A stretch of 24,704 nt of DNA, from NCBI GenBank assembly GCA_007128045.1, contig SKYG01000006.1, forward strand, positions 1 through 24,704, written 5' to 3'. Under the pieces are notes generated by a model. It was given only the letters and a program-made list of their open reading frames with translations, ran no database searches and was not told the DNA's origin. Position 1 is the stretch's first letter. The number at the start of each line of letters is the position of its first letter. Source of the stretch: Bacteroidales bacterium (lineage in GTDB: Bacteria > Bacteroidota > Bacteroidia > Bacteroidales > UBA7960). The position numbers and the translations under genes are program-made. Positions 1-6,123 of this stretch are shown here, in pieces.

Positions 1-2
1 TG

Positions 3-245
3 AAGCAATGGAAAGCCTCCGAGGAGATATTGCGCGACTATGAGATTTATGTCTATCCCAGACCAGGTACTGAACCGGAAACATTGAAACAGCAGTCAAA
101 CATACATGTATATAAGGCTCCCTTATTGGAGATCTCTTCCTCCGCAATCAGAAACATGATTGCGGGTGGTCACAAGCCACGATACCTGTTACCAGAGCAA
201 GTATTGAAAAAGATTGAAACGGCGGGATACTACAGCGGCGTTTAG
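3..245 (+). CDS. nadD: nicotinate-nucleotide adenylyltransferase, C-terminal part
   Basis: This is the 3' end of a gene whose start lies outside the window; the frame is open from the left edge to a TAG at 243-245. NadD transfers AMP from ATP to nicotinate mononucleotide in cytoplasmic NAD synthesis. The visible C-terminal 80 residues begin KQWKASEEILRDYEIYVYPR, the tryptophan-lysine helix typical of Bacteroidota NadD. They continue to the family motif ISSSAIRNMI (an ISST/SSSxIR motif that contacts the nucleotide) and then RYLLPEQVLKKIETAGYY, the usual end of the protein. The nucleotide-binding HxGH motif would lie in the missing N-terminal part. The stop overlaps the metK stop on the other strand by a few bases, so the two genes are tail to tail. 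The identification is firm despite truncation. Confidence 0.93.
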   Translation, partial: KQWKASEEILRDYEIYVYPRPGTEPETLKQQSNIHVYKAPLLEISSSAIRNMIAGGHKPRYLLPEQVLKKIETAGYYSGV

Positions 246-1567
246 ACAGGCAGGTCAAATGCTTTTCTGACAGTGTCGACCATATCCAGTTTTTCCCAGG
301 CAAAGTATTCTACTTCCTTAAAATGCTTCTCTTTCCCGTCAACCACCTTCGTGATGGTCTTATCATCCTGATAAAGCACTTCCACCTCTTCCGAAACAGG
401 TGTTCTGCCAAAAGCACCATAGGCGGTAGTCCTTAAAAACACCGGATTCTTCAATCCAAAACGTTCGATGATGGCAAACGGCCGCATATCGAACAACTGA
501 TCTACCACGTCGGCTATTTCACCATCCGTCATGGGCACCTTTGCCGTTCCGAATGTCTTGACAGACAATCCAACAGGCCTGGCCATCCCAATAGCGTAAG
601 CAACCTGCACCAGAAGTTCATCAGCAACACCGGCAGCAACCAGGTTTTTTGCAATATGCCTTGCAGCATATGCGGCAGAACGGTCAACCTTGCTGGCATC
701 TTTTCCTGAGAAGGCACCTCCGCCATGTGCGCCCTTGCCACCGTAAGTATCTACGATGATCTTTCTTCCCGTGAGGCCGGTATCACCATGAGGGCCACCT
801 ATCACAAAACACCCTGTCGGGTTCACCAACAACTTATAGCCATTCTCAAAAAATCTGGAAAGTCTTTCGGGCAGTGTCGCAATGACACGGGGGATCAGAA
901 TCTCTTGTATATCATTGTATATGGTTTGTTGCATTTGAAGCTCTGCCGCCTTTTTGGCTTCCTTAGTGTCATCGACAGGCTTTATAAAGTCATCGTGCTG
1001 TGTGCTCACCACAATGGTGTCGATCCTTACAGCCTGATGGTTGTCGTCATATTCGACAGTAACCTGCGATTTGCTGTCAGGGCGTAAATATAGCATCTCT
1101 CTGCCTTCCTTGCGAATGGCAGCCAGCTCTTGTAACAGAATATGCGAAAGATCCAGGGGCAAGGGCATGAACTCATCTGTTTCACGAGAGGCATAGCCGA
1201 ACATCATACCCTGATCGCCGGCGCCTTGTTCTTCCTTCTTTTCGCGCTCTACACCCTGCCGGATTTCAGGCGACTGCTCATGAATGGTGGAGATAACACC
1301 ACATGACTCAGCTTCAAACTTGTATTCAGAACGGGTGTAGCCGATCTGCTTCAGCACGTCACGTGCAACAGTCTGTATATCGACCCAGGCCTCCGTTTTA
1401 ACCTCTCCGCTGCATACTACCAGACCGGTAGTTACCAAAGTCTCGCAAGCAACTTTTGATTCAGGGTCCTGACGTAAAAATTCATCAAGCAATGCATCGG
1501 AAATCTGATCCGCAACTTTGTCGGGATGCCCTTCCGAAACCGATTCTGAAGTAAAAAGATAACCCAT
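242..1567 (-). CDS. metK: S-adenosylmethionine synthetase
   Basis: MetK makes S-adenosylmethionine from methionine and ATP, supplying methyl groups including those used by RsmI, encoded further along. The 441-residue protein shows GHPDK at residues 13-17, GAGDQGMMFGYA at 115-126 (adenine and phosphate binding), GGPHGDTGLTGRK at 257-269 and the glycine-rich loop GGGAFSGKD at 282-290. It is longer than the roughly 384-residue enterobacterial enzyme. The extra length is mainly around residues 190-245, as in other Bacteroidota enzymes. The ATG at 1567 gives the expected N-terminus MGYLFTSESVSEGHPDK. A TAnnTTTG promoter element lies about 120 bases upstream and two inverted repeats lie in the leader between them. 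It is downstream of the gldA-like gene on the same strand and convergent with nadD. Confidence 0.97.
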   Translation of the reverse strand: MGYLFTSESVSEGHPDKVADQISDALLDEFLRQDPESKVACETLVTTGLVVCSGEVKTEAWVDIQTVARDVLKQIGYTRSEYKFEAESCGVISTIHEQSPEIRQGVEREKKEEQGAGDQGMMFGYASRETDEFMPLPLDLSHILLQELAAIRKEGREMLYLRPDSKSQVTVEYDDNHQAVRIDTIVVSTQHDDFIKPVDDTKEAKKAAELQMQQTIYNDIQEILIPRVIATLPERLSRFFENGYKLLVNPTGCFVIGGPHGDTGLTGRKIIVDTYGGKGAHGGGAFSGKDASKVDRSAAYAARHIAKNLVAAGVADELLVQVAYAIGMARPVGLSVKTFGTAKVPMTDGEIADVVDQLFDMRPFAIIERFGLKNPVFLRTTAYGAFGRTPVSEEVEVLYQDDKTITKVVDGKEKHFKEVEYFAWEKLDMVDTVRKAFDLPV

Positions 1568-1596
1568 AATAACCTACATATTTATTAAATGCCGCC

Positions 1597-1620
1597 TTCT
1601 TTTTAATCTGTTAAAAAGAA
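1597..1620 (-). promoter_or_regulatory. second hairpin of the metK leader
   Basis: This is a perfect 10-bp inverted repeat, TTCTTTTTAA (1597-1606) and TTAAAAAGAA (1611-1620), around a 4-base loop. In the metK transcript it forms an A/U-only stem whose 5' arm is the T-rich tract following the GC-rich hairpin at 1625-1647. It could therefore compete with that tract acting as a terminator tail. The function is inferred only from position and symmetry. Confidence 0.45.
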
Positions 1621-1624
1621 AACT

Positions 1625-1647
1625 CCGGATGGTTATGATGCATCCGG
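1625..1647 (-). terminator. GC-rich hairpin with T-rich tail in the metK leader
   Basis: Perfect 7-bp arms CCGGATG (1625-1631) and CATCCGG (1641-1647) enclose a 9-base loop. Read on the minus strand the hairpin is followed by AGTTTTCTTTTT, the layout of an intrinsic terminator. It could end the gldA-like transcript. Because a TAnnTTTG element lies upstream of it at 1686-1693, it could instead be an attenuator inside the metK leader. The sequence alone does not decide between the two. Confidence 0.5.
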
Positions 1648-1685
1648 TTCGCATTCATTGTTTATGATTTTAAAAAAATGATTTG

Positions 1686-1693
1686 CAAAGGTA
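1686..1693 (-). promoter_or_regulatory. Bacteroidota -7 element TACCTTTG upstream of metK
   Basis: The minus strand reads TACCTTTG, an exact match to the Bacteroidota TAnnTTTG consensus, about 120 bases before the metK ATG. I see no good TTG -33 element at the normal spacing. Transcription from here would run through both leader hairpins. Confidence 0.5.
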
Positions 1694-1717
1694 CGTATTT
1701 ATATAAAATAATACTTG

Positions 1718-2626
1718 TTAAATGGTCAACTGACGGAAAACCTGCTCCAACGACTGTACTTCCTGCTCCATAGACAAGATGACAAGACCATTATTAACTG
1801 CAAAATGAAAGATTGTTGGGCGAACATCTGTTGCGTCATTTCCAAACACCCTGTAGTATCGGTCTTTTTCTTCAAGCACATCAGTTACACCGGGCAACCT
1901 TTTCAAAGCCTCCACAGAGGTTGTTTTGTCGAACGACACCCGTACAACGCGATCAGCTTTTGTCAATCGCTGAATGTCAGACGTAGGTGAGTCAGCAACG
2001 ATCTTTCCTTTGTGGATGATGATAACCCTGTCGCATATGGCCTCTACTTCCTGCATGATATGTGTTGACAGCAGCACCGTTTTCTCTTTTCCTATGTGTT
2101 TAATAAGGCTGCGAATCTCCGCCAGCTGGTTGGGATCCAAGCCTGAGGTAGGCTCATCAAGAATAAGAACCGCAGGATCATGGATCAACGCCTGTGCCAG
2201 GCCAACACGCTGCCGGTATCCTTTGGATAATGCTCCGATCTTTTTCTTGTACTCCGGGCCCAATCCGGTAACCTCAATCATCTCTGCAACCTTCGCTTTC
2301 GTCTTTTTGCCAAGCCTGAACAAGCCGCCCACAAATGTCAGGTACTCCTTCACATACATATCGTGGTATAACGGATTGTGCTCCGGCAAATAGCCAACAC
2401 TTCTTTTCACCAGCAGCGGCTGCTCTATAACATTAAACCCACACACGTTTACCTGTCCGGCATTTTGTGGGATATAGCAGGTGATGATCTTCATCATCGT
2501 AGACTTCCCTGCCCCGTTAGGGCCTAACAGGGCAACAACCTCTCCCTGTCCGACACCGAATGTTACATCGTCAAGGGCTTTTTGCTTTCCAAATAATCGG
2601 GTTACGCTTTTTACTTCTACTGACAT
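1718..2626 (-). CDS. gldA: GldA-like ABC transporter ATP-binding protein
   Basis: This is the ATPase subunit of an ABC-2 type exporter, acting on the inner face of the cytoplasmic membrane. The 302-residue protein has Walker A GPNGAGKST at 35-43, signature LSKGYRQR at 133-140, Walker B VLILDEPTSGLD at 153-164 and the switch histidine in STHIMQE near 189. The stretch VGYLPEHNPLYHDMYVKEYL (77-96) and the roughly 80-residue C-terminal extension ending SLEQVFRQLTI resemble GldA, the gliding-motility ATPase of Bacteroidota. The usual partner permease genes (gldF, gldG) are not adjacent. The family is certain. The GldA assignment is probable, but this group also includes non-gliding homologues. It is divergent from rsgA across a 127-base gap. 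Confidence 0.85.
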   Translation of the reverse strand: MSVEVKSVTRLFGKQKALDDVTFGVGQGEVVALLGPNGAGKSTMMKIITCYIPQNAGQVNVCGFNVIEQPLLVKRSVGYLPEHNPLYHDMYVKEYLTFVGGLFRLGKKTKAKVAEMIEVTGLGPEYKKKIGALSKGYRQRVGLAQALIHDPAVLILDEPTSGLDPNQLAEIRSLIKHIGKEKTVLLSTHIMQEVEAICDRVIIIHKGKIVADSPTSDIQRLTKADRVVRVSFDKTTSVEALKRLPGVTDVLEEKDRYYRVFGNDATDVRPTIFHFAVNNGLVILSMEQEVQSLEQVFRQLTI

Positions 2627-2679
2627 GTCTGGTTGATGATTTGTGCGAATTTACTACTTTTATGAAAATTTTTTACCTA

Positions 2680-2709
2680 ACCTGAATGATTCATGCTTTT
2701 AGTTCAGGT
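2680..2709. repeat. inverted repeat in the gldA-rsgA divergent gap
   Basis: Arms ACCTGAA (2680-2686) and TTCAGGT (2703-2709) form a perfect 7-bp inverted repeat with a 16-base centre. The position between divergent starts would suit an operator, but no regulator is visible nearby and it may be chance. Confidence 0.3.
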
Positions 2710-2753
2710 CAGATGCAAGGCGTCGTAAGCCGCCGACATAAATTCAGTCTAAG

Positions 2754-3698
2754 ATGCATATTCCTGTTTCTACAAAAGGAATCGTTATTAAGTCAACGGG
2801 AAGTTGGTACTCCGTATTGGATGCTTCAGGGCAATTACATGACTGCCGGTTGCGGGGAAAGTTCAAGATGGAAGGCCTGAAGTCTACCAACCCCATCGCT
2901 GTTGGCGATCATGTTGATTTTGTCCCTGATCGTGAGGGGGCCACCACTGGCAGTATCATCCATATATACGACCGGCGCAATTATATCATCAGAAAGGCTA
3001 CCAAGCTATCCCGGCAGACCCATATCATCGCGGCAAATATTGACCAGGCGGTTGTTATCGCCACCGTTGCTGAGCCCAGAACTTCAACGGGGTTTATCGA
3101 CAGGCTTTTGGTTACCTGCGAGGCCTACTCCATCAAGGCAACGGTAGTCTTTAACAAATACGATCTGATAAAAACCGAAGAAGACCGAAGGTTGTTGCAA
3201 CAATATGTTGACACCTATTCGCTGGCTGGCTATCCCTGTATGAAAGTTTCTGCAACCGAAAACATCCATCTTGATGCATTTAAGGATCTGTTGAGAGGGA
3301 AAACCAGCCTGCTGGCAGGACACTCCGGGGTGGGAAAATCAACCCTGATCAATGCCATAGAAGCGGCTGTCAACCTTAAGGTACAATCCATTTCATCAGC
3401 ACACCTGAAAGGAAAACATACCACCACCTTTGCTGAAATGATCCCGCTGTCCAATGGTGGTTTTATTATTGATACGCCGGGTATTAAAGAGTTCGGACTG
3501 GTAGATTTCCAACAGGAAGACCTCTTCCATTATTTTCCCGAGATGCAAGCATTGTTCAACCAGTGCAGGTACGATAACTGCACCCATTATAATGAACCAG
3601 GCTGTGTGGTAAAACAATATGTCGATGAAGGAAAAATCAGCACGTCAAGGTACTCTAACTATATAAATATGTTGTTGAAACATGATACAAGGGGGTGA
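2754..3698 (+). CDS. rsgA: ribosome small subunit-dependent GTPase A
   Basis: RsgA is a cytoplasmic GTPase that checks late 30S subunit maturation. The 314-residue protein has the circularly permuted GTPase order expected of the family. An N-terminal OB fold comes first (about 1-75), then G4 NKYD at 134-137, G5 SATE at 166-169, G1 GHSGVGKST at 189-197, G2 KHTTTF at 221-226 and G3 DTPG at 240-243. A C-terminal zinc finger follows with C271, C276, H278 and C284. The ATG at 2754 gives an OB-fold N-terminus of normal length (MHIPVSTKGIVIKSTGSWY). The dtd gene follows on the same strand after a 54-base gap filled entirely by an 8-bp tandem repeat, so co-transcription is likely. Confidence 0.96.
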   Translation: MHIPVSTKGIVIKSTGSWYSVLDASGQLHDCRLRGKFKMEGLKSTNPIAVGDHVDFVPDREGATTGSIIHIYDRRNYIIRKATKLSRQTHIIAANIDQAVVIATVAEPRTSTGFIDRLLVTCEAYSIKATVVFNKYDLIKTEEDRRLLQQYVDTYSLAGYPCMKVSATENIHLDAFKDLLRGKTSLLAGHSGVGKSTLINAIEAAVNLKVQSISSAHLKGKHTTTFAEMIPLSNGGFIIDTPGIKEFGLVDFQQEDLFHYFPEMQALFNQCRYDNCTHYNEPGCVVKQYVDEGKISTSRYSNYINMLLKHDTRG

Positions 3699-3699
3699 G

Positions 3700-3752
3700 G
3701 AGTTGAGTTGTTGAGTTGTTGAATTGTTGAATTGTTGAATTGTTAATTTGTT
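3700..3752 (+). repeat. 8-bp TTGTTGAR tandem array between rsgA and dtd
   Basis: The array starts one base after the rsgA stop and runs to the base before the dtd ATG. Clean units are TTGTTGAG (3708-3715) and TTGTTGAA (3716-3723, 3724-3731, 3732-3739), with degenerate units at both ends. Each unit carries a TGA. Because 8 is not a multiple of 3, successive TGAs close all three plus-strand frames within 24 bases. Confidence 0.85.
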
Positions 3753-4205
3753 ATGAGAGCAGTAATACAAAGGGTAGATCACGCATCGGTTGAGATAGAC
3801 GGACAGGTTCATGCTTCCATCCGGAAGGGATTGCTGGTGCTGCTGGGTATAGAAGAAGCTGACGAAAACCATGATATTGAATGGCTGGCTGGAAAGATTG
3901 CCCGGTTGCGAATTTTTGATGATGAAGAGGGGGTCATGAACCTTTCTGTGCAGGATATCCGGGGAGAGATCATGGTAATCAGCCAGTTTACCTTGCATGC
4001 AAGCACCAAGAAAGGGAATCGTCCATCCTATATCTACGCGGCGAAACCAGACATCGCCATCCCACGATATGAGCACTTTATTGAAGAAATGAAAAAACAA
4101 AGCGATTGTGAAGTTGCTTCAGGTGTGTTTGGGGCGATGATGAACATCTCTCTCACCAACAATGGCCCGGTGACCATCATCATTGACTCTAAGATAAGGT
4201 GGTGA
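3753..4205 (+). CDS. dtd: D-aminoacyl-tRNA deacylase
   Basis: Dtd hydrolyses D-amino acids wrongly attached to tRNA, recycling the tRNA in the cytoplasm. The 150-residue length is standard for the family. Visible features are the N-terminus MRAVIQRVDHASVEIDG, the catalytic motif SQFTLHA at 77-83 followed by STKKGNRPSY, and GVFGAMM at 124-130. NNGPVTIIID follows from 136, containing the Gly-Pro dipeptide that belongs to the cross-subunit substrate-discrimination loop. The ATG directly abuts a repeat array, so no conventional leader exists between rsgA and dtd. A second array in opposite orientation starts right after its stop, leaving the gene bracketed by inverted minisatellites. It is convergent with plsX. 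Confidence 0.96.
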   Translation: MRAVIQRVDHASVEIDGQVHASIRKGLLVLLGIEEADENHDIEWLAGKIARLRIFDDEEGVMNLSVQDIRGEIMVISQFTLHASTKKGNRPSYIYAAKPDIAIPRYEHFIEEMKKQSDCEVASGVFGAMMNISLTNNGPVTIIIDSKIRW

Positions 4206-4254
4206 ACAACAATTCAACACCTCAACAACTCAACGATTCAACAACTCAACAATT
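4206..4254 (-). repeat. 8-bp tandem array between dtd and plsX stops
   Basis: On the plus strand this is a run of 8-base units of the form nnYTCAAC: AATTCAAC, ACCTCAAC, AACTCAAC, GATTCAAC, AACTCAAC. It is the reverse complement of the array after rsgA. Read in the plsX direction it begins immediately after the plsX stop as TTGTTGAR-type units, so it obeys the same placement rule. Confidence 0.8.
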
Positions 4255-5238
4255 TTAACTCTCTTCCTTGCCGTTTGTAAAGAAGCGACTTTGGGTATAC
4301 TGATCGACTGCATCCCTGATTTTATCTGCCAGTCCTGCTTCAAATACCTGTTTGGAGTGCAGCAGCATGTTCTTTATGGCAATTTTGTTTGAAATACCAT
4401 GTCCGATCAGTACGGTAGAGTTGATTCCCAGGATGGGCGTTCCTCCATAATTCTCATAGTTAAACCGGGCAAAAAACTCATCCATCAGTCCGCGCTTGGC
4501 CATTAACCGGAACATGGCTTCCATGTTTTTGAGGATAATGTTGCCAGTAAAGCCATCACAAACAATTACATCTACCTTATCCTTAAAAAAATCACGGCTT
4601 TCGACATTTCCAATGAAGTTATAATCTGTTGTGCTTTTCATCAGGCGAAATACAGACTGGCACAACAGGCTGCCCTTGTCTTCCTCCTCTCCGATGTTCA
4701 GCAGTCCTACTTTGGGATCAGAGATGCCATGGACATACCTGGCATAGATAGAGCCAAGCAACCCAAACTGATACATGACGTCGGGTTTGCTGTCGGGGTT
4801 GGTACCCACATCTATGAGCAACCCAACTCCGCCATCTTCTTTCGGGATGATGGCTGTTGTAGCAGGTCTGATGATGCCTTGCACAGCATTCACGCTGTAT
4901 ATGGAGCCTACCAGCATAGCACCGGTGTTGCCAGCACTTGAGAAGGCATCTATCTTCCCGGATTTCAACATACGAAATCCCAGCGAAATACTTGAGTTGG
5001 GTTTGGAAGAAAAAGCTTTTGTGGGCGACTCACCCATCTCAATAACCTGGTCGGCATGTACAATATCAAAATCACCTGGGTCGCTTCCCAGGCGTTGGAG
5101 CCCTTCTCTAATGGTATCAGTATCGCCGATCAGTACGATCTTATCGGCATCCTGTATCTCTTTTGATGCCAGGATGGCACCCGACAAGGTAGCATCAGGG
5201 GCAAAATCACCGCCCATTACATCTAAACCAATTCTCAT
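4255..5238 (-). CDS. plsX: phosphate acyltransferase PlsX
   Basis: PlsX converts acyl-ACP and phosphate to acyl-phosphate, the first step of the PlsX/PlsY route to phosphatidic acid; it is a peripheral membrane enzyme. The 327-residue protein begins MRIGLDVMGGDFAPDATLSG and shows MGESPTKAFSSKPNSSI near 68-84 and SAGNTGA at 101-107. NIGEEEDKGS follows at 181-190, with the conserved block ENYGGTPILGINSTVLIGHG in the C-terminal third. It lies 40 bases after rpmF and is the last gene of a yceD-rpmF-plsX run. This is a widespread order that couples ribosome and lipid synthesis. The fabH gene that often follows is absent; dtd converges instead. Confidence 0.97.
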   Translation of the reverse strand: MRIGLDVMGGDFAPDATLSGAILASKEIQDADKIVLIGDTDTIREGLQRLGSDPGDFDIVHADQVIEMGESPTKAFSSKPNSSISLGFRMLKSGKIDAFSSAGNTGAMLVGSIYSVNAVQGIIRPATTAIIPKEDGGVGLLIDVGTNPDSKPDVMYQFGLLGSIYARYVHGISDPKVGLLNIGEEEDKGSLLCQSVFRLMKSTTDYNFIGNVESRDFFKDKVDVIVCDGFTGNIILKNMEAMFRLMAKRGLMDEFFARFNYENYGGTPILGINSTVLIGHGISNKIAIKNMLLHSKQVFEAGLADKIRDAVDQYTQSRFFTNGKEES

Positions 5239-5278
5239 AATTCTGGGTTTGGTGCACTAATCAACGGGTGCTTGCGGC

Positions 5279-5464
5279 TTAAATCGCTGCAGACTTTTCA
5301 ATGGCCATTTTACCTCTGTAAAAGCCACACTCCGGGCATACACGATGCATCAATTTGGCGGATCCACAGTTGGAACAGCTGGTCAGGGCAGGTTCAACAG
5401 CTTTGTAGTGTGTCCTGCGCTTGTCCCTTCGTGTTTTGGATATCTTGCTCTTTGGATGTGCCAT
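5279..5464 (-). CDS. rpmF: 50S ribosomal protein L32
   Basis: This is a component of the large ribosomal subunit. The 61-residue protein begins MAHPKSKISKTRRDKRRTHY, the classic L32 N-terminus. It carries a complete zinc ribbon with C30, C33, C43 and C46 (CSNC and CPEC), so this is the zinc-binding form. It sits between yceD (48 bases upstream) and plsX (40 bases downstream) on the same strand. Confidence 0.97.
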   Translation of the reverse strand: MAHPKSKISKTRRDKRRTHYKAVEPALTSCSNCGSAKLMHRVCPECGFYRGKMAIEKSAAI

Positions 5465-5512
5465 GATAAATAATTTTAAATAGTATTGAAAACTGCTTTT
5501 ATATTCAGGTAT

Positions 5513-6052
5513 TTAGTTAAACTTCAACGTTTTGAGTGCTTCCCAGGGCGAATCTTCGCCATTATTACCTTTTTGCTGATGCTGCTTTGCCTGGTATTTT
5601 TTCAAACTCTCAACGACTTGTGGATCACAGCCCTCATTTCCATCGGTTGTATCCGGATGCACCCTCTTCAAAGGAAGTCCCAGGTGCAAAAATTCATACA
5701 CATACTGTGAAATGTCAATATGGCTTGCTGTGAATGGGATGATGATGATCTCATCAGATTGCTCCATAAAACTATCGCCAAATTTCACCAATAATTGCTT
5801 CTTCAGATCAAAAGGCTGCTGATACACCTCCATACAGCGGTCGCACGATAATGACACCTCGCCATTGAATTGAAAGTTCAGCGTGATCATGTTGTTACTT
5901 TTTTCAAGATCAAGATTCAGCACAACATGCCCATGATCAAAAGCAGCCTCTCCGAAATGCATAAAAAACTCCGGATCAATATCAAAGGAATAGCGGTGGG
6001 TTCCTAGAGAAAGACCCACAAAACCAATGTTATATTGTTTCAAAGGATTCAA
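5513..6052 (-). CDS. yceD: YceD/DUF177 family 23S rRNA accumulation protein
   Basis: Members of this family support 23S rRNA or large-subunit accumulation and usually precede rpmF, as here. The protein has the conserved core LNFQFNGEVSLSCDRCMEVY, with the CxxC pair at residues 70 and 73 by the start used here, and a Bacteroidota-type N-terminus NPLKQYNIGFVGLSLGTHRY. The frame is open up to an ATG at 6091. However, a perfect TATCTTTG promoter element occupies 6080-6087, so that ATG would lie upstream of the transcript start. I therefore place the start at the in-frame TTG at 6052 (179 residues); a TTG at 6043 is also possible. Function is by family and gene order. The start is inferred. Confidence 0.85.
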   Translation of the reverse strand: MNPLKQYNIGFVGLSLGTHRYSFDIDPEFFMHFGEAAFDHGHVVLNLDLEKSNNMITLNFQFNGEVSLSCDRCMEVYQQPFDLKKQLLVKFGDSFMEQSDEIIIIPFTASHIDISQYVYEFLHLGLPLKRVHPDTTDGNEGCDPQVVESLKKYQAKQHQQKGNNGEDSPWEALKTLKFN

Positions 6053-6079
6053 TGTGCGTTCCGGTTTTTGCAAAGGCTG

Positions 6080-6087
6080 CAAAGATA
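6080..6087 (-). promoter_or_regulatory. Bacteroidota -7 element TATCTTTG for yceD-rpmF-plsX
   Basis: The minus strand reads TATCTTTG, an exact TAnnTTTG match, just upstream of the conserved YceD N-terminus. A -33 TTG at normal spacing is not obvious. It probably drives the three-gene run. Confidence 0.55.
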
Positions 6088-6123
6088 ACACTTATACACG
6101 AAATAAAAAAGGGATTTTTTATT

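Noticed and set aside
1568..1700. Known SAM riboswitch in front of metK
   Set aside because: The leader has hairpins, but I could not match the conserved core of SAM-I or SAM-II, so I report only the hairpins.
3645..4100. 151-codon minus-strand frame opposite dtd that reads through the 8-bp array
   Set aside because: It overlaps dtd antisense and its C-terminal part is repeat-encoded, giving an artificial Q/N/S/T-rich tail.
3700..4254. CRISPR array or insertion sequence around dtd
   Set aside because: The repeats are 8-base tandem units without spacers, and there is no transposase gene or target-site duplication.
4775..5260. 161-codon frame opposite plsX
   Set aside because: It is antisense to conserved PlsX sequence and its translation is proline- and serine-rich with no recognisable domain.
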